The notes: a model not told the origin generated them from the sequence alone. Positions 1 through 12,711 are shown, counted from the stretch's first letter. The stretch: DNA of 64,000 nt from Nelumbo lutea (GCA_022828595.1 JAKGHH010000008.1:5268728-5332727), one strand, 5' to 3'. Numbers and translations: made by a program.

Positions 1-1530
1 CTATATTTTGCTTCAGCAGAGGATCGAGCAACAATCGATTGTTTCTTGCTTCTCCAAGAAACATTACCAGCCACCAAGCTGCAATACCCAGAAGTAGATC
101 TTTTGTCATCAATGTTTCCGGCCCAGTCAGCATCGGTGTAGGCTTCAAGTTTCATATGACCATGCTTGGCAAACAGAATACCTTTTCTTGGGGAGCCCTT
201 CAAATAACATAGGATTCTCTCTGCTGCTGCCATGAGTTTCTCAGAGAGCATGCATGAATTGGCTAATGCAATTGACAGCATATGCAATATTTGGCCGAGT
301 CATGCATAGATACAAAAGTTTCCCAAGAAGTCTCTGAAAGGTTCCTTTGTCTTCTAACAATGTCCCTTCTGAGGCTGAGAGTTTATGATTCATATCAATA
401 GGAGTAGCAACTGGTCTAGCACCCATCTTTCCAGTCTTGGAGAGCAAGTCAAGAACATAGTTCCTTTGGGAGATATGAATCCCTTCCTTGGATCGAGCCA
501 CTTCTATACCAAGAAAGTATCTCAAGTCCCCCAAATCTTTAATCTCAAACTCTGTATGGAGAAAAGATTTTAGATCATGAATTCTTGAAACATCATTACC
601 AGTCACTACAATATCATCTACACACACAATGAGGTATATTGCCAGAGGTCCACTCCTCTTCACAAAAAGAGTATGATCGGACTGTGTCTGCACATAACCA
701 AAGTTAACAAGTGCTGTTCTAAATCTCTCAAACCATGCTCTAAGGGACTGTTTTAGTTCATAAAGGGATTTCTTCAGCCTACATACCTTTCCTTTCATAT
801 CAGTTCCATACATCCCTGGAGGAAGAGACATATAAACCTCCTCATGTAATTCACCATTTAGAAATGCATTCTTCACATTCAATTGATAAAGAGGCCAGTC
901 AAAGTGAGCAGCTAAAGATAGAAGAACCCTCACAGATGTCATCTTGGCAACAGGTGCAAAGGTCTCCAGATAATCAATCCCATATGTCTGTGTATAGCCT
1001 TTTGCAACCAGCCTGGCCTTGTACCGTTCAATGGTGCCATCAGCCTGGTATTTGATAGTAAAGACCCACTTGCAACGGACTAGATCCTTCCCTTCAGGCA
1101 AATCCACCACTTCCCATGTGTCATTCTTGTGTAGGGCATCGATTTCAGATCTCATAGCATCCCTCCATTTTGGAATCTTAAGAGCTTCTGACACAGACCT
1201 GGGAATAGGGTTAGAAGCAACAGAAGAGAGATATGCAAAGTATGAAGGTGAAAACAATCTATAAGAAAGGTGCTTGGAAATGCAGTGTGCAGTGCACTTC
1301 CATTTTCCTTTCCTAACAGCAATGCGAATATCAAGGTCAGGGAATGATGAATCTAAAGATGCTGAAACAGTACCTGTTGTCTCATCTGTGACTGGAAGTG
1401 TACGAGGCTCATGTGTTGTAGGAGAAACAACCTGCACATTTTTGGATCTTTGCCTTTGATACACCTTGGGATTGAGGATAGGACGAGGAGGTAGAGTATT
1501 GGGACAAGGAGAAAGGAAAGACTGATCCAC
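1..1530 (-). pseudogene. C1 reverse transcriptase and partial RNase H
   Basis: RT runs from the [19 protein letters not shown] region down to 241. The catalytic motif reads CVDDIVV where plant copia has YVDD. After FMHAL near 240 the frame is lost: compared with C2, two bases are missing. RNase H continues in another frame toward position 1, where TDADWAG-like sequence is still visible. Confidence 0.82.
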
Positions 1531-1533
1531 CCT

Positions 1534-3345
1534 TCATGCATTTGAAGGAGAAGCAGACACATCAAGAGACTCAACAGGGATAGGAAAAGGAAGAGCAAAC
1601 ACCTGTGACAAATCCTCCCCCTGTGGACAATGTCCTTCTGGAGAGGAACCATAAAAGGGGGAAAGCTCATCAAAGGTGACATCCATTGAGACATACCGAT
1701 TGCCAGACTTTGGATCAAAACAACAATAACCCTTCTGTGTGGGGGAAGAACCAAGGAAGATACACTTTTGAGCTTTGGGTTCAAATTTATGCCTTTGGAC
1801 ATTTGGAACATGTACATAACAGGTGCAGCCAAAGACACGAATAGGAACAGGAAAAAGGTCATTGTCTGGATGAGGAAGATTGAAGGGAGACTTAAACCCC
1901 AAAACCCTAGATGACATACCGTTTATAAGATATGTAGCAGTAAGAAGAACGTCACCCCAAAACCTAGTAGGAACATGTGAGGCAAATAAGATACTTCTTG
2001 CAACTTCAACAATATGCCTATTATTCCTCTCAGCAACCCTATTCTGTTTTGGGGTCCTAGCACATGAGCTTTGATGAATAACCCCCATGTCAGAGAGATA
2101 GCAGGATAGGTTCTTCTCAAAGTATTCTTTTGCATTGTCAGATCTGAAGATTTTAATCCTGTTATCAAATTGGGTTAAAACAAATTCATGGAATTGTCTT
2201 ACAAGTCTTGGAACTTCATCACGGGATTTCATCAGGAATATCCAAGTGAACTGAGAAAAATCATCAATAAACAGGATAAAATATTTATAGCCACACATGG
2301 AAGGTAAGTGGTAAGGCCCCCACACATCAGAGTGCACAATATTAAAAGGAAAAGAAGATCTTTTATTGCTCAAAGGATAATTGTTTCTACAATGCTTTGA
2401 CAATTCACAAGACTCACAATGAAGACTAGACAAACTAATTCCCTTAAACAGTTCAAGGAAAAGATCACTCAAGGCAGAAAAAGACAGATGACCAAAATGC
2501 CGATGACACAACATGATCCGACTAACAGACTCTGAAGAAACAGATCCAAGTGCTGCATTCCCAAGATGATCACTGCATTGTTCCGGGGTATCAAGCAGGT
2601 ATATTCCATTCGCCTCATGGCCACTCCCAATCACCTTCTGAGACTTCAGATCCTGAAAAACACAGTAGGAAGGAAAGAAGGTTACACAACAGTTTAGTGA
2701 GTTGGTTAAACTGCTTACAGACAACAAATTTGTATTTAGTTTAGGTACATGAAGGGCAGAAGGTAGGAACAAGGAATCCGTAGCCTTGATGGTTCCCTTA
2801 CCAGAGATAGGGGCAAGTGAACCATCAACTAAAGTGATTTTATCACGTTCAGGAAGCAAGTCATATGAAACAAATAGGGTAGAAAGATTGGTCATATGGT
2901 CAGAAGCACCTGAGTCAATAATCCAAGGGATCTTGAGATTACCTGAAGTGGTAGCATAATTGGTAGAAGCCCTTATACCTGAATGAGCAAATGCTGAAGC
3001 AACAGAAGAATTGCCTGAAGGGTTGGAAGAAGAGGTCACATCACTCAGCTGACTGATCATCTTCCCAAACTTTTCATATTCTGCTCTCATGGTTGCCAAC
3101 TGTGCACAAGTAGACATTTCTTTACTATCTGGCCCGACAGCTACATTTACACTTCCTGATCTTTTACTATCATACTTTTTCTGAAACCGACTGGGAACAA
3201 GATTAGGATGTAGTTTCCAACACTTATCTTTGGTGTGCTTTGACTTTTTGCAGTACTCACATATAACTTCTTTCTTTCTTATGCCACCAGAAGTTCCAAC
3301 ATTCCCTTTGGGTTTAATCCCCATATTGGCAAAATGATCATTCAT
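1534..3345 (-). pseudogene. C1 gag zinc knuckle, protease and integrase
   Basis: A long open stretch of about 603 codons. In order: CCHC knuckle CEYCKKSKHTKDKC (intact spacing), protease WIIDSGASDHMT, GAG-preintegrase with LCHRHFGHLS, integrase core with HSDVWGPY and the conserved D and E around FRSDNAKEY and PKQNRVAERN, then the C-terminal [10 protein letters not shown] segment. It ends in one TGA after SPSNA; the related C2 copy has a serine-coding codon there, so this is a point-mutation stop. Confidence 0.85.
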
Positions 3346-3360
3346 ATCACCCCCTTGAAC

Positions 3361-3972
3361 CTAAACAGCCCTTCTGCTCTCTTCACTACTCACCAATGCA
3401 TAAGCTTGTGACAAAGAGACACACTCTTTGGAAAGAATATTCTGCTTTGTGATATCATATTCTGGGTTTAGTCCAGTTAAGAACTCAAATATCCTATTCC
3501 TTGCAACCAATTTTCTATAGGTCTCTGCATCATTGGTGGTGTCCCAAGGTACAACTTCTATTAGAACAATCTCTTGCCATAGGGACTTCAGGGTTGAAAA
3601 ATATACAACAAGCGGTTTCTCCCCTTGTTTTAAATTCTTTACATCCCAAATTTCTTTTGCTGATCTCATCCATAGGTAGTGTTGGCTGATTTGTGGCTGC
3701 ATTGAGTTCACAAGCCGCTCAATGACAGTGTAATTTTCTTGCATCCACTTATCGTAAGATGGATCATCTTTTGGGGGAGCCTTTTTACTCTCGGAAATGA
3801 ATTCCCACTTTCCTCTACTACAAACATGAATCTTTATTGATTGTGACCATGCCAAATAATTAGTTCCATCTAGTTTAATTGTGGTCACAGTCAATAAGGA
3901 ATCATTTGGAGTCCCCTGAACCAGTCTATATTCAGCACCACTTTTGTTTTCAAACTCTGAGGAGTACATCAT
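3361..3972 (-). pseudogene. C1 gag (N-terminal part)
   Basis: About 203 codons, MMYSSEFENKSGAEYRLVQG onward. It holds the copia gag signature around KLDGTNYLAWSQSIK and the UBN2-type core. A single in-frame TAG after RRAV separates it from the zinc-knuckle part that continues at 3345. Confidence 0.82.
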
Positions 3973-4754
3973 GTAAACACTCTAAACAGAGTTCAGCCGA
4001 CTACATCATGTAATCAGAAACTTCTAGGCACTGTGCACTCAGCCGAAGTACCTTTTCAAAGCTGTGCACTTAGCCAAGAAGAGTAAATACCAATCGGTAT
4101 TGTTGAATAGGCTTTTTCACAAACATAGTGTGGGCAATAGAGACAGCCCCACTGTCAAGGAAGAGAAAAGACCCCCCAAAACAGTTCGTACAACCCCTTA
4201 AAACGGCAAAAAATGAGTAACAATACACAACCTTGTTACAAGGATGTTTCGGCAGGTTTTAACAATCCAAGAAGAAGAGAAGAAACAGCCCAGAAATTTC
4301 TGGGTTAAACCAGATTTAATGCAGTCGAAGGTAGTACAGAACAGCTAGGGTTTTCGGACACTTCAACAGTCCAAACACAGTCGAAGATAATACAGAACAA
4401 CCAGAAAAACTAAGCACAACTTACTGTTCGAGCTTCAACAGTCCAAACACAGTCGAGCTTCAAAAACAGAACTGAGCTGTCCAAACATAGTCGAGCTTCA
4501 ATAGTCCAAACACAGTCGAACTTCTAAGTAGAAAACTGAGCACAACTTACAGTTCGAGCTTCAACAGTCCAAAACACAGTCGAGCTTCAAAAACAGAACC
4601 GAGTTGTTCCCCTTCTCCATTTTTTATCTCTGATTCTTCCTGGTCACCGAACCCCTTCCCCAAAAGATTCTAGTCTTGGGCTTGTCCACTGACCTCCAAG
4701 AATCAGGCAGTATGTGACTAAACTTCCAGCCCTATGATATTCAGGTTCAGATAT
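3973..4754 (-). other. Untranslated leader of C1, with internal direct repeats
   Basis: Non-coding stretch between primer-binding site and gag. Between about 4358 and 4600 the phrase CTTCAACAGTCCAAACACAG recurs in imperfect copies, mixed with AACTGAGCACAACTTAC-like blocks. This looks like a short decayed tandem repeat within the leader. Confidence 0.65.
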
Positions 4755-4766
4755 GCTCTGATACCA
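4755..4766 (-). other. Primer-binding site of C1
   Basis: Minus strand TGGTATCAGAGC, the standard match to the 3' end of initiator tRNA-Met used by plant copia elements. It lies directly next to the LTR. Confidence 0.85.
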
Positions 4767-5032
4767 TGAAGAAAACTGAAGAGAGGAGAGCTTGAGAGTT
4801 CAGCAATGAGGGTCTGAGAATGAGAGTTTCGAACCAACTCTCTCTCAACACCCTAACATTCTTTTATTAAGATATATTTGAATAATTACAAGGAGGCCCT
4901 TAGGTGGGCAAGAATTTACAAAGAATTTAGTATGGATAGGATGGGCCCAGAATAAGGCCCATTACAGAAAAGAAAGATAAATAACAAGAAAGAATAAACA
5001 ACCTATGGGCCATTTGGCCCATCTTCTCTACA
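4767..5032 (-). repeat. 5' LTR of C1 (266 bp)
   Basis: On the minus strand it begins TGTAGAGAAGATGGGCC and ends TTTTCTTCA, with the TG...CA borders of LTRs. It abuts a tRNA-Met-type primer-binding site. It contains a poly(A)-signal-like AATAAAA stretch. The LTR at 12449-12711 is the same family. Confidence 0.88.
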
Positions 5033-5701
5033 ATCTGATTGAAGACTCGATAAAGGGCTGAAAAGGAGTTGTCGTTTTGAGGGCCTGGAGGTGAGAATGC
5101 CTCTGGCCGGTGCTGTGGTGGTCGTTGAAGTGGTATACTAGACCCTTTATTCAGTATACGAAGAGGGCTGGACGTATGCAGGTATGGACACTGCTGTCGT
5201 GTGTTCAGAAATGGATTGTGAATGCTGATTTTATTTTGTGTGCTTCAAAAGTTAGTTGTTGTGGTGCTGGGTGAAATTGGTACACATATCAGTCATGTTT
5301 TTTTTTTGTGTTTTATTGCTTGCATGTGTGCTGAAAGAAGAGTAGTAGACTGCTGATGTCCACGACAACAGTGGTGTGGCGTTGATTGTGTTGTGGTGGC
5401 TGACATATCTATGATTCTAAATGCTTAAAAGTGAACCCCTAGACCTTGTGTGTAATCAGTTTTGCAGTATGAATAACAAGTGTTCGATGAAATGACTGAG
5501 TAATTTCAGTAGTGGTGTGTTGGTGGTAAATGGTCCTGTAGTGTGCAGTCCAAGTGTTTGATGTGTTGACTAAATGATTTTAGCTTTAAAGTGTAGTGTG
5601 TAATGTGCAGTTGAAGAAAGTGGGTTGGTGGTATCATAAGTGAGATAAGTCTTGTGACAAGTGTGAGATTGTGGTGTATATTCAAAGGAGAAATAATTGA
5701 G
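5033..5701 (+). other. C3 untranslated leader (partial)
   Basis: Non-coding, GTGG-rich. It resembles the C5 leader around 26440-26700, sharing blocks such as GTGGTGGTCG and TTGAAGTGGT. No LTR or primer-binding site precedes it in this window. Confidence 0.7.
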
Positions 5702-6703
5702 ATGGCTTCAACTGTAGTTGGGAATGACAACAAAACAGGCTTCATGCTTTCTTCAGATTATCTAAGTGTTCAAATGACATCTATCAAGTTGAATGGTGAG
5801 AACTATGTACCATGGGCAAAATCTGTGGAGGTGTTCTTGAAGGCCAAGAGGAAAGTAAAACATGTGAGGGAGGAGAAACCTTCCTCTGATTCTCCTAGGT
5901 TCAGTGATTGGGAACAAGATGATGCACAGATAATGACATGCCTTTGGAACAACATGGAACCAAAGATTAGTGTGAACTTCTTGTTCCTAGATACAACCAA
6001 AGAGATCTGGGATCATGCAAAAAAGTTGTACTCTGGACAAGACAACACAACTAGGGTATATCAGTTATACCAAGAGTACTTCAATTTGAAGCAAGGAAGT
6101 CAAAGCTTAGAAGAGTATTATGCAAGTTTGAGGAACATCCGCAATGAGCTAAATGTGTATCACCCTCTAACATCAGATGTCCAGATCCAACAACAGCAAC
6201 GTGAACAACTTGATGTGACTAGGTTTCTTGTGGGCTTGAAGGCTGAGCATGAGCCTGTCAGAGCACAGATATTGGGGGGATCAACTCTCCCCTCACTTGA
6301 AGAAGTTTTTGCCTGTCTTAAGAGGACATCCATTGAGCCGGTGGAACATTCTTCCTTCTCTGATAGATTTGGTTTGGTAGTGACTAAAGGGAGTGGTCGT
6401 GGAAGTAGAAGTGGTGGTGGCAGCAGTGGTCCTCCAAGAAACCGTGGTGGACACATGTTTAACCGGGCCAGTGGCCGGACTGGAGGCCGTGAGTTAGGGG
6501 GAGGCCGTGGAAAAGGAAGGGGTAATGCTCAGAGAAAATGTACACATTGTGGCTTAGAGGGGCACACAGTTAATTTCTACTATGATTTGCGTGGTCCACC
6601 CAACACTTGGGCTAACCATGTTACATCTAAGAGTAGTAGCACAATTATTGAAAGCCAGCAAACTGCCCCAACCCCCTCTACACCCACTTGTGCTTCTGGG
6701 TAG
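5702..6703 (+). pseudogene. C3 gag, altered zinc knuckle
   Basis: Open over 333 codons from MASTVVGNDNKTGFM. Copia gag core around KLNGENYVPWAKSVEVFL, a Gly/Arg-rich segment before the knuckle, then CTHCGLEGHTVNFY. In the CX2CX4HX4C knuckle the fourth ligand is Tyr instead of Cys. It ends in TAG before the protease. Classed as pseudogene because the element downstream is broken. Confidence 0.8.
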
Positions 6704-6778
6704 GAAATGGTGAGTGTACCATGGGCAATATATGAGCAGTTCCTTCAAACATCTCAGTAGAACACAGCTACACTTGCC

Positions 6779-9700
6779 CATTCAGGTATGACTTGTTTAG
6801 CTTCCAAAGCCTCACCCTGGATCATTGATTCTGGAGCCTCAGACCATATGTCTGGGACATCTGATGTATTTTCTTCCCTTTCTCGCACCTCCACATCTCA
6901 GACAGTTACACTTGCTAATGGTTTTACATTTCGTATTTGTGGTGTTGGTGATGTTGATCCCTCCTCATTGTCTTTAGCATCTGTTTTATATGTTCCTAAG
7001 TTCCCTTTTAACCTTATGTCTGTTAGCAGATTAACCAAGTCCCTTAATTATTCTGTAACCTTCTATCATTCTTCTTGTGTGTTTTAGGATCTCAAGACGG
7101 GGACGAAGATTGGTGGAGGGCATGAAGCCGGTGGTTTGTATTACCTTGATGGTGGTGGCCCTCTAGTGGCTTTTCAGTCATCTCTTACTCCTCTCCAATG
7201 GCACTGCAGACTGGGTCATCCCTCTCTCAAGGCTTTGAAGCTGCTAGTTCCTTCCTTGAGTCATCTTTCATCATTAGATTGTGAGTCATGTTAGTTGGGA
7301 AAACATCATCGATTCTCATTTAGTCCAAGAATTGATAGTCGTGTCTCAAGTCCTTTTGCTTTAGTTCATTTTGATGTATGGGGTCCAGTTAAAGTGGTGT
7401 CATACAATGGGTTTAAGTATTTTGTAATCTTTGTTGATGACTTTTCAAGGATGACATGGATCTATCTCATGAAAGACCGTAGTGAATTGTTCTCTATTTT
7501 TCAGAAATTTCATGCTGAAATACGCACTCAATTTGATGTTCATATGAAAATACTTCGCTCCGATAATGCCAAAGAATACATCTCCTCATCATTTCAGCAA
7601 TACCTAGACCATCATTGAATAATTCATCAAACTTCTTGTGCCTACACCCCACAACAAAACAATGTAGTTGAACGGAAAAATTGACATCTTCTTGAAATTG
7701 CTCGGTCCTTGATGATCAATATGCATGTCCCAAAGCATTTTTGGAGTGATGTTGTTCTTACATCCTGTTTTTTGATAAATCGGATGCCCATGTCAATCCT
7801 TGGAACTCAATCCCCTTTCTCCGTGTTGTTCCCCACCTTGTCTCCCTTTCCTCTCACCCCCAGAGTCGTTGGCTGTGTTTGTTTTATTCAACACTTGGGG
7901 CCTAGAGTAGACATGCTAGATGCTCGAGCTACGAAGTGTATTTTTCTTGGCTACTCAAGGACTTAGAAAGGGTACAGGTGTTATAGCCCTAAGTTTCATA
8001 AATCGTTTGTGTGCCTTGATGTCACCTTCTTTGAATCAGTTCCTTTTTTCTTCGATGCCGGGGTCTCTTCTCCCTCTGTGGTTCCTCTTCCTGTTCTAGT
8101 TGTGGACCCCCTTCCCGTAGCTCCCACTCTTACTGCAGATGCACATCATATGCCTATTACTATAGAGAGGCCACCAATTACTCAAGTGTATACCCGCAGA
8201 AGTGCTTCGGCTCCTCCTCCACTTCAGCACCCGTCGACAGATCCTGCTACTGCTCCTCCCTCAGATCTTCATCTCCCTATTGCTTTGCGAAAAGGTAAAC
8301 GTACTTGTACTTCTCATCCCATTTTAAACCATGTTTCCATTGCTCACCTTTCTGCTTCTTATTGCAAGTTTATATCATTACTCTCATCGGTTCCCATTCC
8401 CAAGACAGTATAGGAAGCCCTTACCTCTCCAGGGTGGCGGCACGCCATGGAAGAAGAACTCTCTGCCCTACAACATAATCACACGTGGGAACTCACCACC
8501 CTTCCTCCTGGTAAGCACATTGTTGGGTGTAAATGGGTCTATACAGTGAAGCATCGTCCTGATGGCAGTGTGGAACGATTGAAGGCACGGTTAGTGGCCA
8601 AGGGCTGTTCTCAGCTATATGGTGTGGACTATATGGAGACATTCTCTCCTGTGGCTAAAATTGGTTCAGTTCGGGTGTTGATCTCATTGGCTACTATGTA
8701 TGATTGGCCTCTCCTACAACTTGACATAAAAAATGCCTTCCTACATGGGGATCTTGTTGAGGAGGTGTATATGGAGCAACCACCAGGGTTTGTTGCTCAG
8801 GGGGAGGTTGGTAAGGCGTGCAGGCTCAAAAAGGCAATCTCCTCGTGCATGGTTCGGCAGGTTTAGTGAAGTGGTGAAGGCCTTTGGGATGAAACAGTGC
8901 CAGGTTGATCATTCTGTGTTTAGCTATAACTCAAAAGATGGAAAAATCTTGCTAGTCGTGTATGTGGATGATATTGTCATAACTGAAAGTGACAACAATG
9001 AAATTGATAGGCTGAAAAAGTTCTTACAGGACCACTTCAATACGAAAGATCTGGGGAAGCTAAAGTATTTCTTAGGAATAGAAGTTGCGAGGTCAAAACA
9101 GGGGATCTACTTGAAGAAACAGGGTTGTTAGGTGCTAAACCAGCAGAGACTCCTATGGAACTCAATGCCAAGTTAAGTGTGGATGTAGGTGAAGAGTTTG
9201 ATGATCCTGGAAGATACAGAAGGTTGGTGGGAAAGTTGAACTACCTGACCATTACTCGACCAAATATATCATTTGCTGTGAGTGTGGTGAGTCAGTTTAT
9301 GCAACATCCCAGGGTTCCTCACTGGGAAGTTGTTCTGAGAATTGTTAGGTACCTAAAGGGTGCTCCAGGTCGTGGTTTGTTATACCAAAAGGGAGGAACT
9401 CTTGAGATAGTAGGGTACATGGATGCTGATTGGGCTGGCTCTGTATTAGATAGGAGGTCAACCACAGGGTATTGTACCTTCCTGGGTGGCAATCTTGTAA
9501 CTTGGAAGAGCAAGAAGCAAACAGTGGTGGCAGGAAGTAGTGCGGAAGCAGAGTATAGGGCTATGGCTCATATTACATGTGAACTTGTATGGTTGAAGAA
9601 CCTACTACAGGAGATGAGTTTCTCAATTGACAAACCCATGAAACTATACTGTGATAACCAAGCTGCTGTTCACATCTCATCCAATCCTGTCTTCCATGAA

Positions 9701-9886
9701 AGAACTAAACATATTGAGGTGGATTGTCACTTTGTGAGAGAGAAAGTGATAAGTGGAGTAATAACTACATCTCATGTGAGCTCAGGAAATCAGTGGGCAG
9801 ATCTCTTCACAAAAGGATTGTCTCGGGGAAGAATAGATTACACTTGTAACAAGTTGGGACTATATGATATATACTTTCCAGCTTGA
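6779..9886 (+). pseudogene. C3 pol: protease, integrase, RT, RNase H
   Basis: Protease WIIDSGASDHMSG near 6820; GAG-preintegrase WHCRLGHPS near 7200; integrase HFDVWGPV near 7370 and RSDNAKEY near 7560; RT from 8447 with YVDDIVI near 8960; RNase H with MDADWAGS near 9420 and [11 protein letters not shown] near 9540. Lesions include in-frame stops near 7086, 7293 and 7618, a short deletion inside the YELKQ segment near 8836 and a roughly 30-bp deletion near 9107, judged against C5. Confidence 0.85.
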
Positions 9887-9893
9887 GAGGGAG

Positions 9894-10230
9894 TGTTAGA
9901 ATGCTCGGTCAGGGGTATTTTGGTCATTCTAGTGTATCTTATTGAAAGTGAAATGTCTATTGTATCTGAGTTTAAGTTATGTGTCCCATCTTCTATGAGG
10001 GACAAAGTTGTCTTTCTTGTAACTTAAGTTTTATGAATAAAAGTCAAGTGGGTCGGCTAGGAGAGTGACTTTTGAACATCCTCTCTTCTAGTCAAGTGGG
10101 TTCAAATCTAGCCGAACACTCCTCTCCTTCTTCTTTTTCTTTTCTTTCTTCTTCTTTCTTCTTCTCTACTTTAACCTAGAAACAACTAGGGTTTATTCAC
10201 AGGGTTTAAGTCTCCTTTCAATCTCTTTCA
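9894..10230 (+). repeat. 3' LTR of C3 (about 337 bp)
   Basis: Preceded by the polypurine tract gagagggag. Begins TGTTAGAATGCTCGG and ends CAATCTCTTTCA. It contains a pyrimidine-rich CTT tract. The next bases tccgg (10231-10235) are C2 coding sequence and the expected target duplication. Confidence 0.8.
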
Positions 10231-12478
10231 TCCGGACAAGGACCTTTTTCCTGTTCCTCTTCGTGTCTTTGGCTGCACCTGTTATGTACATGTCCCAAGT
10301 GTCCAAAGGCATAAATTTGAACCCAAAGCTCAAAAGTGTATCTTCCTTGGTTATTCCCCCACACAGAAGGGTTACTGTTGTTTTGATCCAAAGACTGGCA
10401 CTCGGTATGTCTCAATGGATGTCACCTTTGATGAGCTTTACCCCTTTTATGGTTCCTCTCCAGAAGGACATTGTCCACAGGGGGAGGATTTGTCACAGGT
10501 GTTTGCTCTTCCTCTTCCTGTCCTAGTTGAGTCTTTTGATGTGCCTGCTTCTCCTTCAAATGTATCAAGGGTGGATCAGTCGTTTCATTCTCCCTGTCCC
10601 AGTACTCTTCAACCTCTACCTCCTCGTTCTATCCTCAATTCCGAGGTGTATCAAAGGCAAAGATCCAGAAATGTGCAGGTTGTTTCTCCCACAATACATG
10701 AGCCTCGTACTCTTCCAATCACAGATGAGACAACAGGTACAGTTTCAGCACCTTTGGAATCATCATTCCCTGACCTTGATATTCCCATTGCTGTTAGGAA
10801 AGGAAAATGGAAGTGCATTGCACACTGCATTTCCAAGCACCTTTCTTACAGATTGCTTTCACCTTCATACTTTGCATATCTCTCTTCTGTTGCTTCTAAC
10901 CCTATTCCCAGGTCTGTGTCAGAAGCTCTTAAGATTCCAGAATGGAGGGATGCTATGAGATCTGAAGTCGATGCCCTACACAAGAATGACACATGGGAAG
11001 TGGTGGATTTGCCTGAAGGGAAGGATCTAGTCGGTTGCAAGTGGGTCTTTACTATCAAATACCGAGCTGATGGCACCATTGAATGGTACAAGGCCAGGCT
11101 GGTTGCAAAAGGCTATACACAGACATATGGGATTGATTATCTGGAGACCTTTGCACCTGTTGCCAAGATGACATCTGTGGGGGTTCTTCTATCTTTAGCT
11201 GCTCACTTTGGCTGGCCTCTTTATTAATTGGATGTGAAGAATGCATTTCTGAATGGTGAATTACATGAGGAGGTTTATATGTCTCTTCCTCCAGGGATGT
11301 ATGGAACTGATATGAAAGGAAGGGTATGCAGGCTGAAGAAATCCCTTTATGGACTAAAATAGTCCCGTAGGGCATGGTTTGAGAGATTTAGAACAACACT
11401 TGTTAACTTTGGTTATATGCAGACACAGTCCGTTCATACTCTTTTTGTGAAGAGGAGTGGACCTCTGGCAGTGTAGCTCATTGTGTATGTAGATGATATT
11501 GTAGTGACTAGTAATGATGTTTCAGGAATTCATGATCTAAAATCTTTTCTCCATACAGAGTTTGAGATTAATGATTTGGGGGAATTGAGATACTTCTTTG
11601 GCATAGAAGTGGCTAGATCCAAGGATGGGATTCATATCTCCCAAAGGAAATATGTTCTTGAGTTGCTCTCTGAAACTGGAAAGATGGATGCTAGACTAGT
11701 TACTACTTATATTGATATGAGTCATAAATTCTCTGCCTCATATGGGACATTGTTAGAAGACAAAGGAATTTTTCAGAGACTTCTTGGGAAACTTTTGTAT
11801 CTATGCATGACTCGGCCAGATATTGCATATGCAGTCAATTGCATTAGTCAATTCATGCATGCTCCCCGAGACACTCATTTGGCAGCAGCAGAGAGAATCC
11901 TATGTTATTTGAAGGGCTCCCCAAGAAAGGGAATTCCGTTTGCCAAGCATGGTCATATGAAACTTGAAGCCTACATCGATGCTGACTGGGCCAGAAACAT
12001 TGATGACAAAAGATCTATTTCTGGGTATTGCAGCTTGGTGGCTGGTAATGTTGTTTCTTGGAGAAGCAAGAAACAATCGGTTGTTGCTCGGTCTTCCGCT
12101 GAAGCAGAATACAGGGCCATGGCACATGGAGTTTCTGAATTATTATGGCTAAAATCCTTGGTGGAGGAATTTGGGGTTGAACATGACAAGCCAATGATGT
12201 TGTACTGTGATAATCAGGCTGCCATTAACATTGCTCACAACCCAGTGCAACATGAAAGAACTAAGCATATTGGAGTTGATCGACATTTCATTAGGGAAAG
12301 GGTTTCTTCGGGTGAAGTATGTCTTCCTTTCATCACATCTGAAGGACAGTTGGTAGATTTTCTCACCAAAGGCATTCCCAAGGCAAAACTTCAGCATGAT
12401 ACTAGCAAGTTTGGCATGATTGACATCTATGCTAAGTTTCAGGGGGAGTGTAGAGAAGATGGGCCGAATGGCCCATAG
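10231..12478 (+). pseudogene. C2 integrase tail, RT and RNase H
   Basis: Starts in the [10 protein letters not shown] region, then the variable linker, RT from about 10930 ([19 protein letters not shown]), YVDDIVVT near 11490, and RNase H with IDADWARN near 11980 and [13 protein letters not shown] near 12095. In-frame stops occur near 11224 (after GWPLY), near 11360 and near 11476. It ends shortly before the LTR. Confidence 0.85.
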
Positions 12479-12711
12479 GCTATTTATTCTTTTCTTATTA
12501 TATATGTTTTTCTGTAATGGGCCTTATTCTGGGCCCATCCTGTCTATATTATGTTCTTTGTAATTTCTTGCCCAACTAAGGGCCTCCTTGTAATTATTCA
12601 TCTATCTTAATAAAACAGTGTTAGGGTGCTGAGAGAGTGTAAGGTTCGAAACTCTCACTCTCAAACCCTCACTACCGAACTCTCAAGCTCTACTCTCTTC
12701 AGTTTTCTTCA
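12449..12711 (+). repeat. 3' LTR of C2 (263 bp)
   Basis: Preceded by the purine tract agggggag. Begins TGTAGAGAAGATGGGCC, ends TTTTCTTCA, and matches the C1 LTR closely along its length, including the AATAAAA stretch. Confidence 0.87.

Larger units (their letters stand above)
1..5032 (-). mobile_element. Copia element C1, left end outside window
   Basis: A Ty1/copia retrotransposon in minus orientation. Reading from the right: 5' LTR, primer-binding site, leader, gag, protease, integrase, reverse transcriptase and the start of RNase H, which runs off the left edge. Same family as C2, shown by near-identical LTRs and proteins. Several stops and a frameshift break the frame. It is inserted in the leader of C3; the flanking five bases atctg (5033-5037) are the expected target duplication, to be matched left of the window. 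Confidence 0.88.
5033..10230 (+). mobile_element. Copia element C3 (5' LTR outside window)
   Basis: Plus-strand Ty1/copia element. It begins mid-leader because C1 interrupts it, then has gag, protease, integrase, RT, RNase H and a 3' LTR. It is closely related to C5: similar leader, the same [12 protein letters not shown] segment and C-terminal CNKxGLYDIYxPA. It is inserted in the integrase C-terminal region of C2. The missing 5' LTR is expected left of the window beyond C1. Confidence 0.85.
10231..12711 (+). mobile_element. Copia element C2, 3' half
   Basis: Plus-strand element of the C1 family, entered in the middle of the integrase C-terminal segment because C3 is inserted there. It runs through RT, RNase H and the 3' LTR. 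It is inserted in the integrase region of C4. The next five bases, aaatt (12712-12716), are the expected target duplication. Confidence 0.87.

Noticed and set aside
1353..1862. 169-codon minus-strand frame and other open frames overlapping C1 and C2 pol
   Set aside because: They are alternative frames of the copia pol region and have no similarity of their own. The mirror frames at 10263-10958 are the same effect in C2.
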